Source of the DNA: Paralithodes platypus
Taxonomy: Eukaryota > Arthropoda > Malacostraca > Decapoda > Lithodidae
NCBI GenBank assembly: GCA_032716605.1
Contig: CM064501.1
Coordinates: 27,175,968 to 27,239,967, forward strand
Direction of reading: 5' to 3'
DNA: 64,000 nucleotides
The notes under the pieces are model-generated. The model was not told the origin of the DNA. It made no database searches and saw only the letters and a program-made list of their open reading frames with translations. The stretch's first letter is position 1, and each line of letters opens with the position of its first letter. A program made the position numbers and the translations under genes. Shown here in pieces: positions 1 through 9,914 of this stretch.

Positions 1-14
1 TATCTTGGGGGAGG
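1..14 (+). promoter_or_regulatory. Polypurine tract of family A element 1
   Basis: A purine-rich stretch (GGGGGAGG) directly precedes the LTR start TGTGATG at 15. The complement of the same sequence lies just inside the 3' LTRs of elements 2 and 3. This is where plus-strand DNA synthesis is expected to start. It shows that the LTR to the right is the 3' LTR of a + strand element whose body lies left of the window. Confidence 0.75.
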
Positions 15-241
15 TGTGATGCTTCTGCATAGTAGCCACGTGCGGGCATGCGTGCGCGTCGGCTGCCCAGCCGTTTAGAAACCGGCTGGTGGCAGCCTGT
101 CGGCAGGCTTTTCCTTAGTATATATCCTACGACAACGTAACTAATGTCTGGGATATTCTTATGTTGTTTCACAGCTTGAAGCTGCCCTTATTCTTAACCA
201 ACGCATCTTAGTATATTTTATTCTCGATAGTTGATTATTTC

Positions 242-256
242 ATTATAATATATAAG
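242..256 (+). promoter_or_regulatory. TATA-like stretch in family A LTR
   Basis: The sequence ATTATAATATATAAG lies about 230 bp inside the LTR and is kept in the other LTR copies (with T/C changes in element 3). It is the best candidate core promoter by position and composition. No transcription start was verified. Confidence 0.4.
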
Positions 257-1012
257 ATGTAAGTCTAGTGAGGGCGGGAGCAGACGAGCGGGAGAGAGAG
301 ACCGGCTTGGGACGTTGCTTCGCTTGCCAGCTTGGGACGAGCCTGAAGCGTTGCCATATGCATTTGATTGCAACGTTAGGCTTAGTTTCGACTCACGCAC
401 GGGGTAGAGGATTTTGACCAGGCAACAGTGTTGAGTGTCGCCAAGCATGGGATGTATTTTGTATGCCTAGGGTGGGGTCCAGACAGATTCAAGACTCAGA
501 GCTCACCTCACTGTCGTACCCTTCGGACCCCCTTTATATCTATCCCTCTCAACCCCACTTAGAAACTTTCTCTCTTACTTTGTATACCTTCCTTCCACTA
601 CTTCACCAATCTATTTAATTATCCCATCCCCTTGATAGACCTTATATCTATTATTGTATTAACGACGAGCTCTCAGATAATTAGATAGGATTTTGGGCCT
701 TATGCAGAGATGTAATTGTTAATGAGACCTAGGAAGCTTTTTGTTGTCTCATATTTGGGGGTTTCATGCTTGCTAGTGTGTTCTTGTGTCAGGTTAGCAG
801 GGGCTAGACCGGAGGGAGGCTTTTTGCGATCCTTTAAGTAAAGTCTGCTGGTGCGAGTCCTGTGGACCCGCACGACTTTACTAGGATACCCGTGGGAGTC
901 TGGGGGCATTTTCTTGTCTGTGTCCCTGTGTGTCTAGTGTTGTGTTGTGTGAGGGCCCTTGCCTAGTCCACTCAGCACTGCGCTAGCACGTCTTTTGTTT
1001 TAGGGTCGCCAG

Positions 1013-1045
1013 GAGAGAGTCAGATACTTGCGATCTGAGTCTCTC
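1013..1045 (+). other. Conserved LTR hairpin (family A)
   Basis: Two 13-nt arms (1013-1025 and 1033-1045) pair perfectly except for one internal G-G opposition, around a 7-nt loop. The same hairpin is present in all family A LTRs (for example 14765-14797 and 22290-22322 on the opposite strand). Family B LTRs have an equivalent hairpin with a different stem sequence, at the same place between CGCCAG and AAGAGAGC. This looks like a structured RNA element in the LTR transcript. Its role is unknown. Confidence 0.65.
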
Positions 1046-1455
1046 AAGAGAGCACCCTTTCAATTAGAGTAATTTGGCGCACAGACTTGGGAACGTCCCT
1101 AGGCTAGAGCAGGTGGCTTAGCCCGGGTATCCGAAGCCTATATTCTTCCGGCTAGACCTCTGCCACCTGACAGATTAACAGCTAGGGGTTTATCATCTCT
1201 GTATGCTTGTTATTGTGCCACAGTTTACCGTTTTTGTGAGCATTGTGAGTCAGGGTGTGGCTTAGAGACTCTGTCCGAGCAGGCTTGCCTGACTAAGAGT
1301 GAGAAGCACACCTGTATGTGGTTATGTTGCGAGTTGCTGCCTTTATTTAATTATACCTATGCCATTATACACTGTTTTTTTTTTTTTTTTTTTTTTTTTA
1401 AGAGACAATGAACGGAGGAAGGAAAAACACAGATAAAACAAAAAGGTTCATGTGC

Positions 1456-1845
1456 CTAAAGGCATCCTCCATTCATACAATGTTTGTAACAACTGGATTT
1501 AAACATTTGTAGATTGTAAGTTTGTGGAAAGCAATTCGAGGGAAGTGAATTCCAAAGAGTAGTAGCTCTGGGGATAAATGAGTTCTGATAAGCAGAAGTT
1601 CTGCATTGTGGAGGAGAAAGTGTAAATTCATGGGCGCTCTCAGCTGCCCTAGTTCTACGGGGAAAGATGTGGAGAGGCGGCACAATTGAAGCAAGTTCCT
1701 CGGAACAATTGCTGTGAAAATATCTGTAGAATAATGCAAGGGATGCAACGTTTTTTCGTATGGATAATGTAGGAAGGTCCTGTGTGATTGCAGGGTTATT
1801 GATTAATCTAATAGCTTTATTTTGAATTTTGTCCAACTGCCTCAA
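1456..1845 (-). pseudogene. LINE1 ORF2 C-terminal part, out of frame
   Basis: The translation has LDKIQNKAIRLI near the start and RATTLWNSLPSNCFP near the end, the usual C-terminal signature after the RT of Jockey/CR1-type elements. It belongs to the same protein as the frame at 1817-4123. In the second copy (63522-63965) the frame continues upstream with about 55 residues (SKKLGLLYRVREFF...) that are missing here. The junction near 1836-1848 lies in a short sequence similar in both partners, which suggests a microhomology deletion that shifted the frame. Confidence 0.75.
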
Positions 1846-4123
1846 TACTAGGGGAAGTGGGAATATTTACATCATTAAAAAATATATGGGAGTCAGTGAG
1901 ATTCTGTCGGTTAGAAAATTGAATGTACTTGGTTTTCTGTGCATTAAAGGAAACTAGATTCTTTTGTCCCCATCCATTAATTCTAGAATGGTCCTGGTTC
2001 AGAGAAATTGCAGTGTTTATTTTTGAATTTATAAGATCGGGTTGGGTGAAAGAATTGGTAAATGTGAAGGAACTGTGGAGTGTTGAGTCATCTGCGTAGG
2101 AATGTATTGGATTATGAGTGGTAGATATGAGATCATTGATATGAATGAGGAACAGAATTGGGGCCAAAACTGATCCCTGGGGAACACCAGCATTTATTGA
2201 GTGAAATTGAGAATAAAGGCCATCTACCATTACACGTATTTTTCTGTTATGAAGATAAGAAGAAATTAGTGGAACTAATGATGCAAGGCCGTAGTGTGAC
2301 ATCTTCGACAGTAAGAATTGATGCCAGACTCTATCAAATGCCTTTGATATATCCAGTGCTATTGTATGTGTTTCACCATGTTGGTCTGTAGCTTGGTTGA
2401 TTTGATGCGTAAGAAGGCAAAGCATGTCTGCAGTTGATCGACATCGTCTAAAACCATATTGCCTATCACTGATTAATTTATTATTCTCAAGATGCTTAAT
2501 TATGTGATTATTTAATATAATTTCAAAGACTTTACCAAGAGTGGAAGTTATAGCTATTGGTCTGTAGTTTGATGGATCTGAAGAGGCACCTTTTTTAGGA
2601 ACTGGATGGATGTTTGCTTCTTTCCAGGGTACTGGGAAGCATGAGGTATAAGTACACAGACGGAAAAAATTTGCCAATACAGGAGCGAGCACCAAGGAGC
2701 AATTCTTAAGTACTATTGGAGGAATTTTATCTGGACCAGGAGCCTTATCTACTGAGAGATTCTGCAAAATAGTTTTGACATGTCTGGTGTGGATCTTAAG
2801 TGAGGGAATTACAGGCGAATTAAAATTAAGTACAGGGACATCTTGATTTATTTCATCTAAGGTTGAGTTGGTGGAGAAAATATCCGCAAGAAGGTTAGCT
2901 TTACCTCGTGGGTCACTTACAAAATTGCCAGTCGGAGATTTTAATGGTGGAATGGATGAAGCAGTAGTGAAGTTGGATTTAAATGAGTTAAGAGTAGACC
3001 AAAATATTTTGTTATCATTTGAATTATTTAGAAGTTTATTTGCCTGCTTGTGGAGAAAGTTTGATTTAGTTAGGTTTAATACAGTTTTGGCATGATTTCT
3101 GATGTTTCTAAAGTAATTAAAGGCTTCATGTGTTTTTGATCTTGTGTATGCATTGTAGGCTATTGCTTTTTGTTCAGTTACTCTAGCACAATTATGGTCA
3201 AACCATTTAGGTGAATTAGATCTTTTACTGTACTTTTGATGAGGAATAAAAGTTTCCATTCCAATTTTTACAAAATCTTGTATGTGGCTCAAGGTGGAGT
3301 GTGCATCATTAGAAAAGAAAGAGGTCCAGGGAATATCAATAAAGAAACCTTGAAGACCCTCCCAGTCTGCCCAATCGTAATGCCATTTAGTCACCAAAAC
3401 AGGTTCAGAGTGGCAAGGTGTGGTAGGTGATAGACAGGTGGCCTGTATCAGACAGTGATCAGAAGATCCAAGCGGGGACCTCACTGTAACATCATAATAT
3501 TCTGAATTGGTTGTTAAAAATAAGTCCAGTAGGTGGGAATTATGATTAGGATTATCTGGTACACGAGTGGGTTGGTTGACTAGTTGAGTGAGATTAAATG
3601 AGTCTGCAAATAACTCACATTCAAGACCAGCATCATCAGTCCTGGCTGAATGAGTGAGCCATTCAACATTATGGACATTAAAATCACCCAACACAGTGAT
3701 TTCAGAAGAAGCATTTAAGTTGAGGACACTGAGTTGTGAGGACAGAGAATCAAAAATACTTTGCTCTGGAGGAGTATTTGGGGAACGGTAGATGCAACAT
3801 ATGTATTTAAATTTACCAGCAGAAATTAATTTGTATATAGAATAATCAAAATAGGGACAATTGAAACTAGTAACCTCCTCCAGGGCAATTTCAGATTTTG
3901 CGAAGCAACATACACCTCCTTTAGGTCTGAAATTTTGGAGCAGTTGATAACCTGGAAAATTAAATCTAGACGTGTCAGATGTGGATGTTACTTGAGTCTC
4001 TGTCAAAAAAAGGAGAGTAGGGGATTCTGCTTGAAGAAATTGGTGTACAGAATTGATGTTAGAGTGAAGTCCCCTTATATTGCTAAAGAAAAAGCTGCAC
4101 CGACGAGCAGCTTTGGGACGTTG
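1817..4123 (-). pseudogene. LINE1 ORF2: endonuclease and reverse transcriptase
   Basis: The frame opens after a TAG near 4124 and starts at once with the endonuclease signature SNIRGLHSN. This is followed by VLGDFNVHNVEW and SSDHC, which are catalytic residues of the exonuclease-endonuclease-phosphatase fold. The RT follows: KAPGPDKIPP, NYRPIAI, YGFRRCRSTAD, ALDISKAFDRVWH, GVPQGSVLAPILF and the catalytic SYADDST. The protein nicks target DNA and primes reverse transcription there. The first ATG is at 4006, inside the endonuclease, so the true start is further upstream or lost. The 3' end runs into the wrong frame because of the deletion near 1843. Clade is not certain: Jockey or CR1 type. Confidence 0.85.
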
Positions 4124-4524
4124 CTATGCTCTTGACACAGTCGCATGATGACGACCGGGAGGGCCCTGTGTCAATGACCCAACCCTGCCGGGGGTGGATA
4201 TCCGAGGGACCACCAGGTGTGCTCTTAACAATTGTACTGCCATGTTTATTGGGTAAGGTGTATGGTGTTACATGTATGATATGTAGTGGGAAGAGTAGTG
4301 TTTTATGGATAGAGGATAGCAATGTAGGGTAATGTCGTGAAGTTGGATGTGTATGTTATATAAAGAGGGTTTTCCTGATACCCCTGATGTGTGAGGCAGA
4401 AAGATATGTATCCAGCTACCAAGGCCTGGGAGAGAAAATGGAATTCAGGCTATTCCCTGAGTCTCCCGAAACCTTGGCGGTAGTACTTCCCTGGGCGGGG
4501 CTGCCTACCCCTACTACCTATAAC
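4124..4524 (-). other. 5' part of LINE1, no recognised ORF1
   Basis: About 400 bp between the endonuclease frame and the 5' end of the insertion. No zinc-knuckle ORF1 is visible, so the copy is 5' truncated or this is untranslated sequence. Confidence 0.4.
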
Positions 4525-5055
4525 CTGTATGGCCTATCACTAGTATTTATTCCTGCTTATGAGTTAAGAGTTCTCTAAATCCGTAACATACTTTCTTTGC
4601 TAAGCATCAGATCCTACAGTAGCCGCATGCAGTTTAGAAACCTGCATCTTGTGTACCTGTACGATGTTTTGAGGACTGTTTGCTTTCACCTTCTTTCACG
4701 CAGGGGTGATTAGTTGTATTAATTAACGTAACGTTAAATGTACTTTCTTCTAGTTTGTTATTAAATTGTTTCTGCAATTTAATTCCGTCATCTATCTTTT
4801 CCTTGAAGCTTTAAGTCAACTTAATTGTGTGATCGTTTATATAGCCTGCTTGACTATCAGCAGTCTATAGTGCGTGCACCCTGTAACCGAGTCATAGGAT
4901 ACCTCGTTGTCCAGGCAGGACTCTTGACGGTTTAGGGTGGTTTGTTGCCTGGGTTTATAGATAAGGGTTGGATCTAGCGTTTTCCGTTGTTGCTTGTTGC
5001 CGCATACCTAGTCCAATAGAAAGAGCCCAGTGTTTATATATCCCAGGATGTAACA

Positions 5056-5261
5056 AGAGTGGGCAGCCGGAAGCTACGACATGCACAGATCACAGCCGCC
5101 CTCAAAGATGAGGATACGCTTGCCAACAGACAAGCCCTTGCAACCTTGGCCTGCCACAACATGACAACATGCAGAAATTACTACGACTTCACCAATCGCA
5201 GGACTACTGGAAACAGAGTTGTGAACAGTCTGCAGAATCTACGTTGTGATGCAGCATCAGG
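5056..5261 (+). pseudogene. Exon A: tyrosine recombinase C-terminus
   Basis: The frame from GTG at 5059 reads KLRHAQIT, then ALATLACHNMTTCRNYYDFTN. That has the order expected of the last catalytic block: an Arg followed by His and then Tyr, as in L..H...T...YYD of Crypton-type recombinases. It ends ...DAASG at donor GTAGGT (5262). The homologous but frameshifted segment in the copy at 36642-36847 runs past this point and has AT instead of the GT donor. The 5' boundary is artificial, made by the LTR. Confidence 0.65.
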
Positions 5262-5521
5262 GTAGGTGTTAATGAGGCTTACATAAAAGTCACAATTTTA
5301 TTATTTTTATTTGGCAAAATGTACAAATGCTTCATTAAAATGGGGTCCGAGAGGTGAGAGACACACGGTAATATAATTTTGCCAGTTGGTACACATGCCA
5401 GAGGGATATTGCATTCAAATTCCAACCTTCCTCAAAGGTCATTTGCCCGCTAAAGGATTAAATTAGTTTCAGAGGACAAATAGTGAGAATACTAACAGCC
5501 GGCATTTTTATAATCTTTCAG

Positions 5522-5647
5522 GAAACAGCATGGCTTGCCATTAATGGAACTGGGAGAGGATGCCAGAAAGTCACGCCCTTCAAAGCTTTCACAGGATGTA
5601 AGTGCGGCCTGTCCTCTTCCCGCTCCTTCAGGATACGTTCCACCCGG
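5522..5647 (+). CDS. Exon B of the Crypton-like gene (126 bp)
   Basis: It is preceded by TCTTTCAG and followed by GTAAGT. In the frame carried from exon A it reads GKQHGLPLMELGEDARK and ends ...GYVPPG. Exon D is the same length (126 bp) and nearly the same sequence, so the two are duplicates. No domain is recognised. Confidence 0.6.
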
Positions 5648-5788
5648 GTAAGTGCACACAATGTGAAGACAAAAATCAAAGTATTTCGTGTATTTAGGCA
5701 ATTTTCGTATACTAATAAATCATGCTACAATTAACTTTATATTTCCCCTAAAACAACTTATGTATATTTTTTGCCCCACACTTTTCAG

Positions 5789-6028
5789 GCGACAGTCAAC
5801 TAATGTATCGTTGGATGATGGGACTCTGTCAGTTCCAGACTGTGGATCTCTGTCCGCAGTGCTGATAGGATCCATTAGTGAGGTGATTACAATTCAGGAG
5901 GAGTCTACAAGTCAGGAGGACCATACACCATCTGCATCAAAACACGGATCTTCAGTTCTAGGTGGATCTCGGTCCGCAGTGCTGCAAGGATCCTTTAGCG
6001 ATGTGAAAACACTTCCGAAGGACAATGT
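5789..6028 (+). CDS. Exon C, with GSxSAVLxGS repeats (240 bp)
   Basis: It is bounded by CTTTTCAG and GTAAGT. The protein holds two copies of a roughly 20-residue motif, CGSLSAVLIGSISEV and GGSRSAVLQGSFSDV. The same motif occurs twice in exon E and about twice in exon F. Such short serine-rich repeats suggest a flexible, possibly modified tail; function unknown. Confidence 0.6.
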
Positions 6029-6364
6029 GTAAGTTTATTACTTTTACTTACATTTAATTTAAATATATACAATAATATTATTAAATATTATTGCAGTGTG
6101 AATAATACTTTGATACAGAAACTTTACATTGGTATTATTTTTATTTAGCAAAATGTACACATAATTACTCGAATTGGGGTCTGAGAGGTGAGAGACACAA
6201 GGTAATATAATTTTGTCAGTTAATCCACATGCCAGGGGGTTATTGCATTAAAAATCCTACCTTACCTCATATATCCCTGTAAGGCCATTTGCCAGATAAA
6301 GGGTTAAATTTGTTTCAGGAGAAATATAGTGAGAATATTAACAGTAGGAATTTCTATCTTTCAG

Positions 6365-6490
6365 GAAAAAGCATGGCTTGCCATTAATGGAGCTGGGGGA
6401 GGACACTAGAATGTCACGCCCTTCAAAGCCTTCACAGGATGTAAGTGTGGCCTGTCCTCTTGCTGGTCCTTCAGAATACGTTCCTCCCAG
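6365..6490 (+). CDS. Exon D, duplicate of exon B
   Basis: It reads VKKHGLPLMELGEDTR and ends ...EYVPPR, between TCTTTCAG and GTAAGT. It has the same length and phase as exon B. The flanking introns are also similar, so whole gene DNA was duplicated rather than cDNA. Confidence 0.6.
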
Positions 6491-6637
6491 GTAAGTACAC
6501 AACATTTTGAAAACAAAATCCTAGTGTTTTGTGTATTTAGGGAATTATTGTATACTAATATAATAAAGCATGCTACAATTAACTTTATATTTGAATTATA
6601 ACAACTAATGTATATTTTTTTGCCCCACACTTTTCAG

Positions 6638-6862
6638 GCTACAGTTAAGTAATGTACCCTTGGGTGATGGAACTCGGTCAGTTCCTGACTGTGGATCTCT
6701 GTCCGCAGTGCTACAAGGATCCGGTAGCGAGGTGACTACAATTCAGGAGTACCGTAAGTCATCTGCATCAAAACACGGATCTTCAGTTCCAGGCTGTGGA
6801 TCTCGGTCTGCAGTGCTGCACGGATCCGTTAGCGAGGTGACAACACTTCAGGAGGACAATGT
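6638..6862 (+). CDS. Exon E, duplicate of exon C (225 bp)
   Basis: It contains CGSLSAVLQGSGSEV and CGSRSAVLHGSVSEV and ends ...LQEDNV at GTAAGT. It is 15 bp shorter than exon C because a short in-frame stretch between the two repeat motifs is absent. The difference is a multiple of three, so the frame is kept. Confidence 0.6.
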
Positions 6863-6953
6863 GTAAGTTATATATTTATTACTTACATTTAATTGAAATT
6901 TATATAATTGCAATACTATTATTAAATATTATTATAGTGTGATTAATATTTGG

Positions 6954-7062
6954 AAATAATAATAATAATAATAATAATATTAATAATAATAATAATAATA
7001 ATTACTATTATAACATATACTGAGCAACTTTATATATACTGTATATATATATATTATTTTTT
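6954..7062. repeat. AT-rich microsatellites in intron 5
   Basis: A (TAA)n run at 6954-7000 and a (TA)n run at about 7031-7053 precede the acceptor of exon F. Confidence 0.9.
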
Positions 7063-7071
7063 ACTCTTCAG

Positions 7072-7366
7072 ATATGAATCAACCTTGTCAGTTTCGGTCT
7101 GTGGATCAAGGTCTGCGGTTCTCCAGGGGTCCATTAGTGAGGCAACGACTCTTATGGATGAGCAAGGGCCTTTTTCGCCAGTTACACCAACCATCATAGA
7201 AAGTGCAGGATCACAGATGCAGATGAACCAAGCAGCCCTGGAGGGGTCGATCAGAGAAGCATCGACAATTTCCATCGTCAAGAAGACTTCAAAATTGATA
7301 AATCATGGATCTGTCAACATTTTCAAAATGCCAATTGCCAATTCAAACAATTCCGACTATATATGA
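7072..7366 (+). CDS. Exon F, last exon of the Crypton-like gene
   Basis: It starts after CTCTTCAG, continues in phase (YESTLSVSVCGSRSAVL) and ends in TGA at 7364-7366. It carries one more GSRSAVLQGS motif and a diverged one (AALEGSIREASTIS). Defective copies of this exon fused to exon C-like sequence are at 39504-39738 and 62208-62443. A different frame (7305-7583) stays open past the stop, but I cannot tell whether it is coding. Confidence 0.6.
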
Positions 7367-7589
7367 GGATGTGAAGCATTTAATGGGTAAATTCCCCCGA
7401 AAAGGTATAGGGAGACGAGAAATTGATTGGAATGTTCTCTACCTAGAAAGAAAGAACTCTATTTATGGTAGATTCAAAACGACTGAAATACAACGACAGT
7501 CAAATCAAGTCGGAAGGAGAACAAAAATAAACAAAACGATTAAATTTGGTATTGGGACACGGCAAACCAAACACAAATATTAGTATTTA

Positions 7590-8825
7590 ATGGGGTAACG
7601 GGTAAATGACCTTACAGGGATGTTTGAAGTAAGGTTGGCAAAATTGTCTCACCTCTCCGACCCTATTTTAATTAATGATTTGTACATTTTTGCCAAATAA
7701 GAATAATAAAATTGTACTACTCTACTACTATATTTCTTGTTTTTGTAACTTTCCACATAGTTGTATTTATTTATAGGAAAAACCACAGACGATCCAGTAT
7801 TTCACTCTACAAAAATATTGTTAAAATATTTCACACCACAGCAGTCTCTTTTTTTGAATAGCGGAATATTTTTAGGGTTAAATTTGGAGTCCTCTGCCGA
7901 GGGTCGTTAGGAGGCCTTTCGAATAGAAATCTATCCGATCGCCATGAAGGCTGACATCGAGAAATGTTCGTGAGTGTCTCCCCTCCCCCCAAAACAAAAA
8001 TCACTTCTCTCCCAAAAACAATATTGTTCAATTGTTCAAATTTTTCACAACTGGAAACAAATTATTGTTCAAATATTTCATAAGAAGTTTATCCCCCAAA
8101 ATTCACCTCTCTCAAAAAATTATTGTTCAGATTTTTCACAACAGGAAACAAATATTGTTCAAATTTTTCATAAGAGGTTAATTTTTCGGGGAGATACTCT
8201 CGAATATTTCTCGACGTCGCTTTCGTGGCAATCTGATATATTTCGATTCGAGGGTCCTCCCATGACCCTCGGCATTCTAGAAAATATTCAGAAACACTTC
8301 GGCAGACCACTCTCATTTGTTTTTATTAAAATAAACAAAATATAGAACTATATTTTATCCCTTTAGAGAGCAAATGGTCTTACAGGGATATTTGAGGTAA
8401 GGATGGAATTTGAATGCAATAACCGTTTGGTATGTGGACCAACTGGCAAAATTGTATTACCATGTGTCTCCGACCATATTCGACCCTATATCAATTAATT
8501 ATTTGTACATTTTGCCTAATAAGAATAATAAAATTGTACTACGCGAGTCCTTGTTTTTGTAACTTTCCACATAGATGTACTTATTTTTAGGAAAATCCAC
8601 AGACGATGCAGTATTCGGTGTTATGAAACGAGATAGGGTACCACATCGAGAAAAATTGGAGAGTGGTTCTCCGAAATATTTACCTCTCTGGCAAAAAATA
8701 TTGTTAACACTTTTTCACATCACAGCGAAGTCTCGTTTTTGAATAGCGGAATATGTTTTGTGGGTTAATTAGAGTCCTCTGCCTAGGGTCGTTGGGAGGC
8801 CTCTCGAATAGAAATCTATCCGATC
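7590..8825. repeat. Direct repeat pair around a short tandem array
   Basis: Sequence at about 7590-7935 recurs at about 8350-8825, including the stretch through TTTTTGTAACTTTCCACATAG and the block ending AATAGAAATCTATCCGATC. Between them, 8005-8175 holds two copies of an about 80-bp unit rich in ATTGTTCAAATTTTTCA. No gene is seen. Confidence 0.65.
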
Positions 8826-9450
8826 TCTGGATAGATTGCGTCTCTCTCTCTGTACACATCAGCATAGGGGTATAGAGCTGCTAAATCATAGGCGAGCCCG
8901 AATGAATCACACCCAATAGCATTCACTCCAAAAACAATAACCGAGGCAGGTGAATTGCACAGATCATCGCACGCCAACCCTTCAAGATTGAGGCGCGGCC
9001 AATTGTCCATCTACAATATCGCTCCGCCTGGACTAGAATACACAACATATACACAACACTGCTCCCCCACCCCAACCCAGTCTCTCAAACAACTTCTAAC
9101 CCGTGCTCCGCTCATACAGGGCTGCCCCCACATTCAGTGAGGGAGGGAGGGAGAAGACACGTAGAAATATGTCGCTCTGACTGTGTAACTTTGGGTTCTT
9201 CTTCCTGACCGCTCCTGCGGAAGAATTCTGGGTCTGACATATGGTTTAGCCAGTTGACAAAAATATAGCCGGTTAGGAAATAAAATCAACTATTACATAA
9301 TCTTTGTTGTATTGAAAATCATTAATTGTTTACACATTTTTGTTTTTTTCCACCTGGAAGCCTCTCTGTAATGTCAGCGATGACGTAGTCGAATCTGGGA
9401 AGAGTTTCTGGGCTACATTGGACCCTTTATATTGAAATATCATCTTCGGC
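8826..9450. other. Spacer without recognised gene
   Basis: About 600 bp with short open frames only. I see no known family in it. Confidence 0.5.
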
Positions 9451-9549
9451 GACGCTGGTCATTGTTCCTCTCAGAGCAACGAACGCAGACCTCGCAGGTA
9501 GACCAATCTCTCGGTTACTTGAGTGAGAGGAAACAATGACCAGCGTCGT
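9451..9549. repeat. Inverted repeat, about 24-bp arms
   Basis: GACGCTGGTCATTGTTCCTC near 9452 returns as its complement near 9529-9548 with one added base, with about 50 bp between. It could form a cruciform or RNA stem-loop. Confidence 0.75.
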
Positions 9550-9674
9550 TGTCATGCGACAGACATCGATAAATCTTGGAGAAATGTGCGATGGCGTATC
9601 TCACCGAAAATCTTTTCTCTCTCTCCAAAAAAATAGTGTTCACATTTTTCACACCTTGCAGGTACACCAAGCAA

Positions 9675-9852
9675 TAGAGTACATATGACCTGGAGGCAAA
9701 AGCGTGAATTAATGGGACCAAGGATAGTCAATATAATGTCTTTGTGGGTACCCTCCCCTCCCATTGTGATCGTGCTGCCATCTCTCGATCGTGCGGATCC
9801 CTATTTACAGATTTGTGGCGTCTTCTTTCACCTCTAGGTCATATGTACTCTA
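9675..9852. repeat. Inverted repeat, about 25-bp arms
   Basis: GAGTACATATGACCTGGAGG near 9677 matches the complement of the sequence at about 9829-9852, with about 125 bp between. Confidence 0.65.
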
Positions 9853-9914
9853 TGGACCAATCTCTGGGCAGAGATACTCTACGACATACAATACGAAGCA
9901 TGACCTAGGTGTAA

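Larger units (their letters stand above)
1376..4524 (-). mobile_element. Non-LTR retrotransposon LINE1 (Jockey/CR1-like), nested in the LTR
   Basis: A T run at 1376-1399 marks the poly-A tail of a - strand insertion. The LTR stops at 1375 and resumes at 4525, with CTGT repeated at both sides (1372-1375, 4525-4528) as a short target duplication. It holds an endonuclease-RT frame and a C-terminal frame. A second copy of its 3' part is at 63326-64000. Compared with that copy, this one has lost a segment of ORF2 near 1843, so it is defective. Confidence 0.85.
15..5055 (+). mobile_element. 3' LTR of Gypsy family A element 1, split by a LINE
   Basis: Positions 15-1375 and 4525-5055 together match, as reverse complement, the about 1.9-kb LTRs at 13914-15810, 21433-23335, 27005-28911 and 33135-35051. 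The LTR begins TGTGATG and ends GTAACA. Between the two parts lies a LINE (1376-4524). The right end cuts into the exon of a tyrosine-recombinase gene at 5056. The candidate target duplication is AGAG (5056-5059), but its partner is off-window. A TATA-like stretch lies at 242-256 and a conserved hairpin at 1013-1045. Confidence 0.9.
5262..6862 (+). repeat. Tandem duplication of an intron-exon-intron-exon block
   Basis: Block 1 (5262-6028) and block 2 (6029-6862) match along both exons and both introns, including the about 180-bp module with TGGCAAAATGTACA near its start. Confidence 0.75.
5056..7366 (+). pseudogene. Crypton-like tyrosine-recombinase gene, 3' part, six exons
   Basis: Exons at 5056-5261, 5522-5647, 5789-6028, 6365-6490, 6638-6862 and 7072-7366 join with GT/AG borders, and every junction is phase 2, so one reading frame runs to TGA at 7364. 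The first exon is the C-terminal end of a tyrosine recombinase; the rest is a Ser/Gly-rich tail with internal repeats. The N-terminal and central catalytic parts are missing because a Gypsy LTR ends at 5055. A related core exon lies at 36082-36847. Exons 2-3 and 4-5 are a tandem duplication including introns. The tail is unlike any domain I know. Confidence 0.65.
5286..8545. repeat. Intron module present twice direct and twice inverted
   Basis: A module of about 180 bp occurs at 5286-5463 and 6130-6312 on the + strand, and at about 7600-7712 (shorter) and 8352-8545 on the - strand. The first 30 bp also occur at 36877-36907. Opposed copies could form a 3-kb fold-back covering the gene tail. 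It may be a MITE, or terminal repeats of the element that carries the gene. Confidence 0.6.

Noticed and set aside
700..909. Short - strand frame in the LTR (also 11662-11898, 13570-13812 and similar)
   Set aside because: It is non-coding LTR or spacer sequence; the frame is not kept between LTR copies.
7305..7583. 92-codon frame after the Crypton-like stop
   Set aside because: Open, but in another frame than exon F, without homology or splice support. Kept only as a remark.
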